From the NCBI RefSeq assembly GCF_033118175.1, contig NW_026870963.1:558001-622000 (forward strand): a stretch of 64,000 nucleotides of DNA. Reading direction: 5' to 3'. Of this stretch, positions 38,551-53,016 are shown one piece after another. The notes beneath the pieces are model-generated. The model searched no databases and was not told the origin of the DNA. It was given only the letters and a program-made list of their open reading frames with translations. This DNA is from Dama dama (Eukaryota > Chordata > Mammalia > Artiodactyla > Cervidae). Both the position numbers and the translations under genes were made by a program. Each line of letters begins with the position of its first letter. Position 1 is the stretch's first letter.

Positions 38551-41500
38551 AACAATATGAGAAGCATGAAACGGTCTGAAAGATAGGAGGAGCATGAAAC
38601 GGTGATCAGAAACATGAAAAGCCTGAAAAGTTGTGAAAAATATGAAGAGCTTCAAAAGGTGTGAAATTCATGAGGAGCATGAAACGGTCTGAAAAATAGG
38701 AGAAGCATGAAGTGGTGTGGAAAAACATGAAGAGCCTGAAAAGGTGTGAAAAATATGAAGAGCTTCAAAAGGTGTGAAATACATGAGGAGCCTGAAACTC
38801 TCTGAAAAATAGGAGGAGCATGAAGTGGTGTTCAAAAACATGAAGAGTCTGAAAAGGTGTGAAAAATATGAAGAGCTTCAATAGGTGTGAAAAATATGAG
38901 GAGCAGTATACGGTGTGAAAAATAGGAGGAGCATGAAGCGGTGTTCAAAAACATGAAGAGTCTGAAAAGTTGTGAAAAATATGAAGAGCTTCAAAAGGTG
39001 TCAAAAATACGAGGAGCATGAAACGGTCTGAAAAATAGGAGGAGCATGAAGCGTTGGTCAAAAACGTGAAGAGCCTGAAAAGGTGTGAAATATATGAAGA
39101 GCTTCAAAACGTGTAAAAAATATGAGGAGCATGAAACGGTCTGAAAAATAGAAGCAGCATGAAGCGGTGTTCAAAAACATGAATAGCCTGAAAACGTGTG
39201 AAAAATATGAAGAGATTCAGAAGGTGTGAAAAATATGAAGAGCTCAAAAGGTGTCAAAAATGAGATGAGCATGAAACGGTCTGAATAATAGGGAGCCATG
39301 AAGCGGTGTTGAAAAACATGAGGAGCCTGAAAAGGTGTGAAAAATATGAAGAGCTTCAAAAGGTGTCAAATTATGAGGAGCATGAAACGGTCTGAAAAAT
39401 AGGAGGAGCATGAAGCGGTGTTGAAAAACATGAAGAGCCTGAAAATGTGTGCAAAATATGAAGAGATTCAAAAGTGTGAAATACATGAGGAGCATGAAAC
39501 GGTCTGAAAATTAGGAGGAGCAAGAAGCAGTGTTCAAAAACATGAAGAGCCCGAAAAGGTGTGAAAAATATGAAGAGCTTCTAAAGGTGTCAAAATGAGA
39601 TGAGCATGAAAAGGTCTGAAAAATAGGAGGAGCATGAAGCGGTGTTGAAAATCATAAATAGCCTGAAAAGTTGTGAAAAATATGAAGAGCTTCAAAAATG
39701 TGAAAAATATGAAGAGTTTCAAAAGGTGTCAAAATGACATGAGCATGAAACGGTCTGAAAAACAGGAGGAGCATGAAGTGGTGTTGAAAAACATGAGGAG
39801 CCTGAAAAGGTGTGAAATATATGAAGAGCTTCAAAAGATGTCAAAAATATGAGGAGAAAGAAACGGTCTGCAAAATAGGAGGAGCATGAAATGGTGTTCA
39901 AAAACACGAAGAGCATGAAAAGGTGTGAGAAATATGAAGAGCTTCAAAATGTGTGAAAAATATGAAGAGCATGAAACGGTCTGAAAAATAGGAGGAGCAT
40001 GAAGTGGTGTTCAAAAACATGACGAGCCTGAAAAGGTGTGAAAAATATGAATAGCTTCAAAAGGTGTGATATTCATGAGGAGCATGAAAGCTTTCTGAAA
40101 AATAGGAGAAGCATGAAGTGGTGTGGAAAAACATGAAGAGCCTGAAAAGGTGTGAAAAATATGAAGAGCTTCAAAAGGTGTTAAAAATATGAGAAGCATG
40201 AAACGGTCTGAAAATATGGAGGATCATGAGCGGTGTTCAAAAACATGAATAGCCTGATAAGCTGTGAAAAATATTAAGAGCTTCAAAAGGTGTCAAAAAT
40301 ACGAGGAGCATGAAACGGTCTGAAAAATAGGAGGATCATGAAGCGGTGTTCAAAATTATGAAGAGCCTGAAAAGGTGTGAGAAATATGAAGAGCTTCAAA
40401 AGGTGTCAAAATTATGAGGAGCATGAAACGGTCTGCAAAAAAGCAGGAGCATGAAGTGGTATTGAAAAACATGAAGAGCCTGAAAAGTGTGAAAAATATG
40501 AAGAGCTTCAAAAGGTGTGAAATATATGAGGAACATGAAACGGTCTGAAATATTGGAGCAGCATGAAGGGTTGTGGAAAAACATGAACAGTTTGAAAAGG
40601 TGTGAAAATTATGAAGTGCTTCAAATGGTGTCAAAAATATGAAGAGCATGAAACGGTCTGAAAAATAGGAGAATCATGAAGCGGTGTTCAAAATCATGAA
40701 GAGCCTGAAAAGGTGTGAAAAATATGAAGAGCTTCAAAAGGTGTCAAAATTAAGAGGAGCATGAAATGGTCTGAAAAATAGGAGGATCATGAAGCGGTGT
40801 TCAAAATCATGAAGAGCCTGAAATCGTGTGAAAAATATGAAGAGCTTCAAAAGGTGTCAAAATTATGAGGAGCATGAAACGGTCTGAAAAATAGGAGGAG
40901 CATGAAACGGTGATCGAAAACATGAGGAGCCTGAAAAGGTGTGAAAAATATGAAGAGCTTCAAAAAGTGCCAAATATTAGATTAGCATGAAAGGGTCTGA
41001 AAAATAGGAGGAGCCTGAAGAGGTGTTGAAAAACATGAAGAGCCTGAAAAAGTGTGAAAAATATGAAGAGCTTCAAAAATATGAAAATTATGAAGAGCTT
41101 CAAAAGGTGTGAAAAATATGAAGAGCTTCAAAAGATGTCAAAAATTAGATGAGCATGAAACGATGTGAAAAATAGGAGCAGCATGAAGTGGTGTTGAAAA
41201 TCATGAAGAGCCTGAAAAAGTGTGAAATATATGCAGAGCTTCAAAAGGTGTCAAAAATATGAGGAGAAGGAAACCGTCTGAAACATACGAGGAGGAAGAA
41301 GTGTTGTTGAAAAACATGAAGAGCCTGAAAAGGTGTGAAAAATATGAAGAGATTCAAAAGGTGTCACAAATATGAGGAGCATGAAACGGTGTTGAAAAAC
41401 ATGAAGAGCCTGAAAAGGTGTGAAAAATATGAACAGCTTCAAAAAGTGTCAAAAATATGAGGAGCATGAAACGGTCTGAAAAATAGGCGGAGTATGAAGC

Positions 41501-44500
41501 GGTGTTGAAAAACATGAAGAGCCTGAAAACGCGTGAAAAATATGAAGAGCTTCAAAAGTTGTGAAAAATATGAAGAGCTTCAAAAGTTGTGAAAAATATG
41601 AAGAGCTTCAAATGTGTCAAAAATGAGATGAGCATGAAACGGTTTGAAAAACAGGAGGAGCATGAAGTGGTGTTGAAAAAAAAGAAGAGACTGAAAAGGT
41701 GTGAAATATATGAGGATCATAAAAAAGGTGTCAAAAATATGAGGAGCATGAAAAGGTCTGCAAAAAGGAGGAGAATGAAGTGGTGTTGAAAAACCTGAAG
41801 AGCCTGAAAAGGTGTGAAAAATATGAAGAGCTTCAAAAGGTGTGAAATACATGAGGAGCATGAAAGGGTCTGAAAAATAGGAGGATTATGAAACAGTGTT
41901 CAAAAACATGAAGAGCCTGAAAAGGTGGGGAAAATATGAAGAGCCTCAAATCGTGTCAAATATATGAGAAGTATGAAACGGTATGATAATTAGCAGGAGC
42001 ATGAAGCGGTGTTGAAAAACAGGAAGAGCCTGAAAAGGTGTGAAAAATATGAAGAGCTTCAAAAGGTGTGAAAAATATGAGGAGCATGAAACGGTCTGAA
42101 AAATATGAGGAGCCTGAAGCGGTGTTCAAAAACATGAAGCGCCTGAAAACTTGTGAAAAATATGAAGAGCTTCAAAAGGTGTCAAAAAGAGATGAGCATG
42201 AAACGGTCTGAAAAATAGGAGGAGCATGAAACGGTGATCAGAAACATGAAGAGCCTGAAAAGGTGTGAAAAATATGAAGAGCTTCAAAAGGTGTGAAAAA
42301 TATGAGGAGCATGAAACGGTCTGAAAAATAGGAGGAGCATGAAGCGGTGTTGAAAAACATGAAGCTCCTGAAAAGGTGTGAAAACTATGAAGAGCTTCAA
42401 AAGGTGTGAAAACTATGAAGAGCTTCAAAAGGTGTCAAATATTAGATGAGCATGAAACGGTCTGAAAAATAGGAGGAGCATGAAGTGGTGTTGAAAAAAA
42501 TGAAGCGCCTGAAAAGGTGTGAATAATATGAAGAGACTCAAAAGGTGTCAAAAATATGAGGATTATGAAACGGTATGATAAATAGCAGGAGCATGAAGCG
42601 GTGTTGAAAAACATGAAGAGTCGGAAATCATGTGAAAAATATGAAGAGCTTCAAAAATGTGACAAATATGAAGAGCTTCAAAAGGTGTGAAAAATATGAA
42701 GAGCTTCAAAAGGTGTCAAAAATGAGATGAGCATGAAACGGTCTGGAAATTAGCAGGAGCTGAAGCGGTGTTCAAAAACATGAAGAGCCTGAAAACGTGT
42801 GAAAAATATGAAGAGCTTCAAAAGGTGTCAAAAATATGAGGAGCATGAAACGGTCTGAAAATAAGGAGGAGCATGAAGCGGTGTTCAAAAACATGAAGGG
42901 CCTGAAAAGGTGTGAAAAATGTGAAGAGCTTCAAAAGGTGTGAAAAATATGAGGAGAATGAAACGTTCTGAAAAATAGGAGGATCTTGAAACAGTGTTCA
43001 AAAACATGAAGAGCCTGAAAATGTGTGAAAAATATGAAGAGCCTCAAAACGTGTCAAAAATATGAGGAGTATGAAACGGTCTGAAAAATAGGAGGAGGAT
43101 GAAGCGGTGTTCAAAAACATGAAGAGCCTGAAAATGTGTGAAAAATATGAAGAGCCTCAAAAGGTGTCAAAAATATGAGGAGCATGAAACGGTCGGAAAA
43201 ATAGGAGGAGCATGAACCGATGTTGAAAAACATGAAGAGCCTGAAAAGGTGTGAAAAATATGAAGAGCTTTAAAAGGTGTGAAAAATATGAAGAGCTTCA
43301 AAAGTTGTGAAAAATATGAAGCGCTTCAAAAGGTGTCACAAATGAGATGAGCATGAAACGGTCTGAAAAACAGGAGGAGCATGAAACGGTGTTGAAAAAC
43401 ATGAAGAACCTGAAAAGGTGTGAAAAATATGAAGAGCTTCAAAAGGTGTTAAATACGTGAGGAGCATGAAACGGTCTGAAAAATAGTAGGACCATGAAGC
43501 GGTGTTCAAAAACATGAAGGGCCTGAAAAGGTGTGAAAAATATGAAGAGCTTCAAAATGTGTCAAAAATAAGAGGAGGATGAAACGTTGTTAAAAAAACG
43601 TGAAGAGACTGAAAAGTTGTGAAATATATGAAGAGCTTCAAAAGGTGTGAAAAATATCAAGAGCTTCAAAAGGTGTGAAATACATGAGGAGCATGAAACT
43701 CTCTGAATAATAGGAGGAGCATGAAGTGCTGTTCAAAACATGAAGATCCTGAAAAGGTGTGAAAAATATGAAGAGCTTAAAACGTGTCAAAAATATGAGG
43801 AGCATGAAACGGTCTGAAAAATAGGAGGAGCACGACGTGTTGTTGAGAAACGTGAATAGCCTGAAAACGTGTGAATATATGAAGAGGTTCAAAAGGTGTC
43901 AAAACTATGAGGAGCATGAAACGGTCTGAAAAATAGGTGGACCATGAAGAGGTGTTGAAAAAAATGAAGAGCCTGAAAAAGTGTGAAAAATATGAGGAGT
44001 TTCAAAAGGTGTTAAAAATATAGGAGAATGAAACGGACTGAAAAATAGGAGGAGCATGAAATGGTGTTCAAAATATGAAGAGATGAAAAGGTGTGAAAAA
44101 TATGAAGAGCTTCAAACGGTGTCAAAAATATGAGGAGCATGAAACCGTCTGAAAAAGAGGAGGAGCATGAAGCGGTGTTGAAAAACATTAAGAGCTTGAA
44201 AAGGTGTGAAATATATGAAGAGCTTCAAAAGGTGTCAAACATATGAGGAGCCTGAAACGGTCTGAAAAATAGGAGGATCATGAAGCGGTGTTGAAAAACA
44301 TGAAGAGCCTGAAAAGATGTGAAACATACGAAGAGATTCAAAAGGTGTGGAAAAATATGAAGAGCTTCAAAAGGTGTCAAAAATATGAGGAGCATGAAAC
44401 GGTCTGAAAAATAGGAGGAGCATGAAACAGTGTTCAAAAACATGAAAGCCTGAAAAGTTGTGAAAAATATGAAGAGCTTCAAAACGTGTGAAATACATGA

Positions 44501-46629
44501 GGAGCATGAAACGGTCTGAAAAATAGGAGGAGCATGAAGCGGTGTTCAAAAACATGAAGAGCCTGAAAAGGTGTGAAAAATATGAAGAGCTTCAAAAGGT
44601 GTCAAAAATATGAAGAGCTTCAAAAGGTGTCAAAAATTAGATGAGCATGAAACGGTATGAAAAATAGGAGGAGAATAAAGCTGTGTTGAAAAACTTGAAG
44701 AGCCTGAAAAGGTGTGGAAAATATGAAGAGCTTCAAAAGGTGTCAAAAATATGAGGAGCATGAAGCAGTCTGAAAAATGGGAGGAGCATGAAGCGGCGTT
44801 AAAAAACATGAAGAGCCTGAAAAGGTGTGAAAAATATGAAGAGCTCAAAAGGCGTGACAAATATGAAGAGCTTCAAAAGGTGTCAAAAATTAGATGAGCA
44901 TGAAACGGCCTGAAAAATAGGAGGAGCATGAAGAGGTGTTTAAAAAACATGAAGAGCCTGAAAAAGTGTGAAAAATATGAAGAGCTTCAAAAGGTGTCAA
45001 AAATAGGAAGAGCATTAAACAGTCTGAAAAACAGGAGGAGCATGAAGCGGGGTGCAAAACATGAAGAGCCTGAAAAGGTGTGAATAATATGAAGAGCTTC
45101 AAAAGTTGTCAAAAATATGAGGAGCATGAAACAGTCTGAAAAATAGGAGGAGCATGAAACGGTGTTCAAAAACATGAAGAGCCTGAAAAGGTGTGAAAAA
45201 TATGAAGAACTTCAAAAGGTGGGAAAAATATGAAGAGCTTCAAAAGGTGTCAAATATTGGATGATCAAGAAAAGTTCTGAAAAATAGGAGGAGCATGAAA
45301 TGTTGTTGAAAAAATGAAGAGCCTGAGAAGGAGTGAAATATATGAAGAGATTCAAAAGGTGTGAAAAATATGAAGAGCTTCAAAAGGTGTCAAAAATATG
45401 AGGAGCATGAAACGGTCAGAAAAACAGGAGGACCATGAAGCGGTGTTCAAAAACATGAAGAGCCTGCAAAGGTGTGAAAAATATGAAGAGCTTCTAAAGG
45501 TGTCAAAAATATGAGGAGCATGAAACGGTCTGAAAAATAGGAGAAGCATGAAGCGGTTTTCAAAAATATGAAGAGCCTGAAAAGGTGTGAAATATATGAA
45601 TAGCTTCAAAAGGTGTGAAAAATAGAGGAGCATGAAACGGTCTGCAAACCTGAAGGAGCATGAAGCGGTGTTGAAAAACATGAAAAGCCTGAAAAGGTGT
45701 GAAAAATATAAAGAGCTTCAAAACATGTGAAAAATATGAGGAGCATGACACGGTCTGAAAAATAGGAGGAACATGAAGCAGTGTTGAAAAACATGAAGAG
45801 CCTGAAAAGGTGTGAAATATATGAATAGCTTCAAAAGGTGTGAAAAAAAGAGGAGCATGAAACGGTCTGCAAAACTGGAGGAGCATGACGTGGTTGTGAA
45901 AAACGTGAAGAGTCTGAAAAGTTGTGAAAAATATGAAGAGCTTCAAAAGGTGTCAAAAATATGAGGAGCATGACACGGTCTGAAAAATAGGAGGAACATG
46001 AAGCCATGTTCAAAAACATGAAGAGCCTGGAAAGGTGTGAAAAATATGAAGAGTTTCAAAAATATCAAAAATATGAGGAGCTTCAAAAGGTGTGAAAAAT
46101 ATGAGGAGAACGAAACGATCTGAAAAATAGGAGGAGCAAGAAAGGGTTTTCAAAACATGAAGAGCCTGAAAAGGTGTGAAATATATGAATAGATTCAAAA
46201 AGTGTGAAAAATATGAAGAGTTTCAAAATGTGTCAAAAATGAGATGAGCATGAAACGGTCTGAAAAAGTGGAGGAGCATCAAGCAGTGTTCAAAAACATG
46301 AAGAGCCTGACAAGTGGTGTAAAATATGTACAGCTTCAAAAGGTGTCAAATATATGAGAAGCATGAAATGGACTGAAAAATAGGAGGAGCTTGAAACGCT
46401 GTTCAAAAACACGAAGAGCCTGAAAAGGTGTGAAATATACGAAGAGCTTCAAAAGGTGTGAAAAATATGAAGAGCTTCAAAAGGTGTGAAAAATATGAAG
46501 AGCTTCAAAAGGTGTGAAAAATGAGATGAGCATGAAAAGGTCTGAAAAATAGGAAGAGCATGAAGTGGTGAAGATAAACATGAAGAGCCTGAATAAGTGT
46601 GAAATATATGAAGAGCTTCAAAAGGTGTG

Positions 46630-47890
46630 AAAAATATGGGGAGCTTCAAAAGGTGTCAAAAATATGAGGAGCATGAAACGGTCTGAAAAATAGGAGCAGC
46701 ATGAAACAGTGTTCAAAAACATGAAGAGCCTGAAAAGATGTGAAATATATGAAGAGCTTCAAAAAGTGTGAAAAATATGAGGAGCATGAAAGGGTCTGAA
46801 AAAATGGAGGAGCATGAAGCGGTGTTGAAAAACATGAAGAGACTGAAATGGTGTGAAAAATGTGAAGAGCTTCAAAAGGTGTCAAAAATATGGGGACCAT
46901 GAAACGGTCTGAAAAATATTAGGAGTATGAAGTGGTGTTGAAAAACATGAAGAGCCTGAAAAGGTGTGAAAAATATGAAGAGCTTCAAAAGGTGTCAAAA
47001 ATATGAGGAGCTTCTAACTGTCTGAAAAATAGGAGAAGCATGAAGCGGTGTTGAAAAACATGAAGAGCCTGAAGAAGTATGAAATATATGAAGAGTTTCA
47101 AAAGGTGTCAAAAAGATGAGGAGGATGAAACGGTCTGAAAAATAGGAGGAGCATGAAGCAGTGTTGAAAAACATGAAGAACCTGAAAAGGTGTGAAAAAT
47201 ATGAAGAGCTACAAAAGGTGTCAAAAATATGAAGTGCTTCAAAAGGTGTCAAAAATGAGATGAGCATGAAATGGTCTGAAAAATAGGAAGAGCATGAAGT
47301 GGTGTTGAAAAACATGAAGAGGCTGAAAAAGTGTGAAATATATGAAGAGCTTCTAAATGGGTGAAAAATATGGGGAGCTTCAAAAGGTGTCAAAAATATG
47401 AGGAGCATGAAACGGTCTGAAAAATAGGAGCAGCATGAAACAGTGTTCAAAAACATGAAGAGCCTGAAAAGGCGTGAAATATATGAAGAGCTTCAAAAAG
47501 TGTGAAAAATATTAGGAGCATGAAACGGTCTGAAAAAATGGAGGAGCATGAAGCGGTGTTGAAAAACATGAAGAGCCTGAAAAGGTTTGAAAAATATGAA
47601 GAGCTTCAAAAGGTGTCAAAATTACGAGGAGCATTAAACGGTCTGAAAAATAGGAGCAGCATGAAACAGTGTTCAAAAACATGAAGAGCCTGAAAAGGCG
47701 TGAAATATATGAAGAGCTTCAAAAAGTGTGAAAAATATTAGGAGCATGAAACGGTCTGAAAAAATGGAGGAGCATGAAGCGGTGTTGAAAAACATGAAGA
47801 GACTGAAATGGTGTGAAAAATATGAAGAGCTTCAAAAGGTGTCAAAAATATGGGGACCATGAAACGGTCTGAAAAATAGGAGGAGCATGA
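46630..47890 (+). repeat. Three related copies at 734- and 226-bp offsets
   Basis: AGGAGCAGCATGAAACAGTG recurs with CAGC at 46697, 47431 and 47657. All are followed by GCTTCAAAAAGTGTGAAAAATAT and GAAAAAATGGAGGAGCATG. ATATGGGGACCATG at about 46891 and 47851 closes the first and third copies, 960 bp apart. The 226-bp step is two monomers; the 734-bp step is 26 sub-repeats. Confidence 0.82.
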
Positions 47891-48359
47891 AACGGTGTTC
47901 AAATACATGAAGAGCCTGAAAAGGTGTGAAAAATATGAAGAGCTTCAAAAGGTGTGAAAAATATGAAGAGCTTCAAAAGCTGTAAAAAATGAGATGAGCA
48001 TGAAACGGTGTGAAAAATAGGAGGAGCATGAAGTGGTGTTGAAAAACATGAAGAGCCTGAAAAAGTGTGAAATATATGAAGAGCTTCAAAAGGTGTGAAA
48101 AATATGAGGAGCTTCAAAAGGTGTCAAAAATATCAGGAGCATGAAACGGTCTGAAAAATAGGAGGAGCATGAAGCGGTGTTGAAAAACATTTAGAGACTG
48201 AAAACGTGTGAAAAATAAGAAGAGTTTCAAAAGGTGTGAAAAATATGAAGAGATTCAAAGGTGTCAAAAATATGAGGAGCATGAAACGGTGTGAAAAATA
48301 GGAGGAGCATGAAGCGGTGTGGAAAAACATGAAGAGCCTGAAAAACTGTGAAAAATATG

Positions 48360-48965
48360 AAGAACTTCAAAAGGTGTTCAAAAATATGAAGAGCTTCAAA
48401 AGGTGTCAAAAATAATGAGGAGAATGAAACGGTCTGAATAATAGGAGGAGCATAAAGTGGTGTTCAAAATCATGAAGAACCTTAAAAGGTGTGAAAAATA
48501 TGAAGAGCTTCAAAAGGTGTGAAAAAAATGAAGATTTTCAAAATCTGTCAAAAATATGAGGAGCATGAAACCATCTGAAAAATAGGAGCAGCATGAAACG
48601 GTGTTCAAAGACATGAAGAGTCTGAAAAGGTGTGAAAAATATGAAGACCTTCAAAAGGTGTCAAAAAGAGGAGGCACATGAAACTGTCTGAAAAATAGGA
48701 GGAGCATGAAGCGGTGTGGAAAAACATGAAGAGCCTGAAAAAGTGTGAAAAATATGAAGAGCTTCAAAAGGTGTTCAAAAATATGAAGAGCTTCAAAAGG
48801 TGTCAAAAATAATGAGGAGAATGAAGCGGTCTGAATAATAGGAGGAGCATAAAGTGGTGTTCAAAATCATGAAGAGCCTTAAAAGGTGTGAAAAATATAA
48901 AGAGCTTCAAAAGGTGTGAAAAAAATGAAGAGCTTCAAAATCTGTCAAAAATGTGAGGAGCATGA
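48360..48965 (+). repeat. 397-bp-offset duplication with a distant copy at 51.3-51.7 kb
   Basis: GAATAATAGGAGGAGCATAAAGTGG begins at 48436 and again at 48833 (397 bp, 14 sub-repeats). The second copy with its upstream marker AAAAAGAGGAGGCACATG (about 48663) recurs at about 51374, an offset of 2711 bp (24 monomers, 96 sub-repeats). The distant copy covers about 51323-51720. A GTGTTCAAAAATATG sub-repeat with one inserted base and AATAATGAGGAGAATG are shared private marks. Confidence 0.83.
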
Positions 48966-51900
48966 AACGATCTGAAAAATAGGAGCAGCAAGAAGTGGTG
49001 TACAAAGACATGAAGAGCCTGAAAAGGTGTGAAAAATATGAAGAGCTTCAAACCGTGTCAAAAATATGAGGAGCATGAAACGATCTGAAAAATAGGAGGA
49101 GCAAGAAGCGGTGTTGAAAAAAATGAAGAGCCTGAAAACGTTTGAAAAATATGAAGAGCTTCAAAAGGTGTGGAAAATATGAAGAGCTTCAAAATGTGTC
49201 AAAAGTGAAATGAGCATGAAACGGTCTGAAAAATCGGAGGAGCATGAAGTGGTGTTGAAAAACATGAAGAGCCTGAAAACGTTTGAGAAATATGAAGAGA
49301 TTCAAAATGTGTGAAATATATGAAGAGCTTCAAAAGGTGTCAGAAATGATAGAAGCATGAAACGGTGTGAAAAATAGGATGAGCAAGAAGGGGTGTTGAA
49401 AAACATGAAGAGCCTGAAAACGTTTGAGAAATATGAAGAGATTCAAAAGGTGTGAAAAATATGAAGAGCTTCAAAAGGTTTAAAAAATATGAAGAGCTTC
49501 AAAAGCTGTGAAATAGATGAGGAGCATGAAACGGTCTGAAAAAATAGGAGGAGCATGAAGCGGTGTTAAAAAACATGAAGAGCCTGAAAAGGTGTGAAAT
49601 ATATGAAGACATTCAAAAGGTGTCAAAAATATGAGGAGCATGAAACGCTCTGAAAAATAGGAGGATCATGAAGCGGTGTTGAAAAACATGAAAAGCCTGA
49701 GAAGGTGTGAAAAATATGAAGAGTTTCAAAAGGTGTCAAAAATATGAGGAGCATGAAACTGTCTGAAAAACAGGAAGAGCATGAAACCGTGTTCAAAAAC
49801 ATGAAGAGCTTGAAAAGGTGTGAAAAATATGAAGAGCTTCAAAAGGTGTGAAATACATGAGGAGCATGAAACGGTCTGAAAAATAGGAGGAGCATAAAGT
49901 GGTGTTGAAAAACATGAAGAGCCTGAAAATGTGTGAAAAATATGAAGAGCTTCAAAAGGTGTGAAAAATATGACGAGCATGAAGCGGTCTGAAAAATAGG
50001 AGGAGCATGAAGCGGTTTTGAGAAACATGGAGAGCCTGAAAAGGTGTGAAAAATATGAAGAGCTTCCAAAGGTGTGAAATACATGAGGAGCATGAAACGG
50101 TCTGAAAAATAGGAGGAGCATGAAGCGGTGTTGAGAAACATGGAGAGCCTGAAAAGGTGAGAAAAATATGAAGAGCTTCAAAAGGTGTCAAAAATATGAG
50201 GAGCATGAAACGGGCTGAATAATACGAAGAGCATGAAACGGTGTTGAAAAACATGAAGAGCCTGAAAAGGTGTGAAAAATATGAAGAGCTTCAAAAGGTG
50301 TCAAAAATATGAGGAGCATGAACTGGACTGAAAAATAGGAAGAGCATGAAGCGGTGTTGAAAAACGTGAAAAGCCTGAAAAGGTGTGAAAAATATGAAGA
50401 GATTCAAAAGGTGTCAAGATGATGAGGAGGATGAAACGGTCTGAAAAATACGAGGACCATGATGTGAAGTTGAAAAACATGAAGAGCCTGAAAACGTTTG
50501 AGAAATATGAAGAGCTTCAAAGGTGTGAAATATATGAAGAGCTTCAAAAGGTGTCAGAAATGAGAGAAGCATGAAACGGTCTGAAAAATAGGATGAGCAA
50601 GAAGCGGTGTTGAAAAACATGAAGAGCCTGAAAACGTTTGAGAAATATGAAGAGCTTCAAAAGATGTCAAAAATGAGATGAGCATGAACCAGTCTGAAAA
50701 ATAGGAGGAGCATGAAACCCTGTTCAAGAATATGAAGAGCATAAAAAGGTGTGAAAAATATAAAGAGCTTCAAAAGTTGTGAAATACATGAGGAGCATGA
50801 AACGGTCTGAAAAATGGGAGGAGCATGAAACGGTGTTCAAATACATGAAGAGCCTGAAAAGGTGTGAAAAATACGAAGAGCTTCAAAAGGTGTCAAGAAT
50901 ACGAAGAGCTTTAAAAGGTGTCAAAAATACGAGGAGTATGGAACGGTCTGAAAAATAGGAGGAGCATGAAGCAGTGTTGAAAAGCATGAAGAGCCTGAAA
51001 AGTTGTGAAAAATATGAAGAGCTTCAAAAGGTGTCAAAAATATGAGTATCATGAAACGGTCTGAAAAATAGGAGGAGCATGAAGCGGTGTAGAAAAACAT
51101 GAAGAGACTGAAAAGGTGTGAAAAATATGAAGAGCTTCTAAAGGTGTCAACAATATGAGGATCATGAACGGTGTGAAAAACAGGAGGAGCATGAAGTGCT
51201 GTTGAGAAACATGAAGAGGCTGAAAAGGTGTGAAAAATATGAATAGCTTCAAAAGTTTTCAAATATATGAGGAGCATGAAACTATCTTTAAAATAGGAGG
51301 AGCATGAAACGGTGTTGAGAAACATGAAGAGCCTGAAAAGGTGTGAAAAATATGAAGACCTTCAAAAGGTGTCAAAAAGAGGAGGCACATGAAACTGTCT
51401 GAAAAATAGGAGGAGCATGAAGCGGTGTGGAAAAACATGAAGAGCCTGAAAAAGTGTGAAAAATATGAAGAGCTTCAAAAGGTGTTCAAAAATATGAAGA
51501 GCTTCAAAAGGTGTCAAAAATAATGAGGAGAATGAAGCGGTCTGAATAATAGGAGGAGCATAAAGTGGTGTTCAAAATCATGAAGAACCTTAAAAGGTGT
51601 GAAAAATATGAAGAGCTTCAAAAGGTGTGAAAAAAAGGAAGAGCTTCAAAATCTGTCAAAAATATGAGGAGCATGAAACCATCTGAAAAATAGGAGCAGC
51701 ATGAAACGGTGTTCAAAGACATGAAGAGTCTGAAAAGGTGTGAAAAATATGAAGAGCTTCAAAAGGTGTGAAAAAATGAAGAGCTTCAAAATCTGTCAAA
51801 AATATGAGGAGCATGAAACGATTTGATAAATAGGAGCAGCATGAAACGGTGTTCAAAGACATGAAGAGCCTGAAAAGGTGTGAAAAATATGAGGAACTTC

Positions 51901-53016
51901 AAAACGTGTCAAAAATATGAGGAGCATGAAACGATCTGAAAAATATGATGAGCAAGAAGGGGTGTTGAAAAACATGAACAGCCTGAAAACGTTTGAGAAA
52001 TATGAAGAGATTCAAAAGGTGTGAAAAATATGAAGAGCTTCAAAAGGTGTCAAAAATGAGATGAGCATGAAACAGTCCGAAAAATAGGAGGAGCCTGAAA
52101 TCGTGTTCAAAAACATGAAGAGCCTAAAAAGGTATGAAAAATATAAAGAGCTTCAAACGGTGTGAAATACATGAGGAGTATGAAACGGTCTGAAAAATAG
52201 GAGGAGCAAGAAGCGGTGCTGAAAAAGATTAAGAGCCTGAAAACGTTTGAAAAATATGAAGAGCTTCAAAAGGTGTGGAAAATATTAAGAGCTTCAAAAT
52301 GTGTCAAAAGTGAGATGAGTATGAAACGGTCTGAAAAATAGGAGGAGCATGAAGTGGTGTTGAAAAACATGAAGAACCTGAAAGTGTGTGAAATATATGA
52401 AGAGATTGAAAAGGTGTCAAATATATGAGGAGCATGAATCGGTGTTGAAAAACATGAAGAGCCTGAAAATGTGTGAAAAATATGAAGAGCCTCAAAAGGT
52501 GTCAAAAATATGAGGAGCATGAAACGGTCTGAAAAATAGGAGAAGCATGAAGCGGTGTTGAAAAAAAAGAAGAACATGAAAAGGTGTGAAAAATATGAAG
52601 AGCTTCAAAAGGTGTCAAAAATATGAGGAGCATGAACCGGTCTGAAAAATAGGAGGAGCATGAAGCGGTGTTCAAAAACATGGAGAGCATGAAAAGGTGT
52701 GAAAAATATGAAGAGCTTCAAAAGGTGTCAAAAATATGAGGAGCATGAAACGGTCTGAAAAATAGGAAGAGCATGAAGCGGTGTTGAAAAACATGAAGAG
52801 CCTGAAAAGCTGTGAAAAATATGAAGAGCTTCAAAAGGTGTCAAAAATATGAGGAGCATGAAACTGTCTGAAAAATAGGAGGAGCATGAAGCGGTGTTGA
52901 AAAACATGTAGAGCATGAAAAGGTGTGAAAACTATGAAGAGCTTCAAAAGGTGTCAAAAATATGAGGAGCATGAAACTGTCTGAAAAATAGGAGGAGCAT
53001 GAAGCAGTGTTCAAAG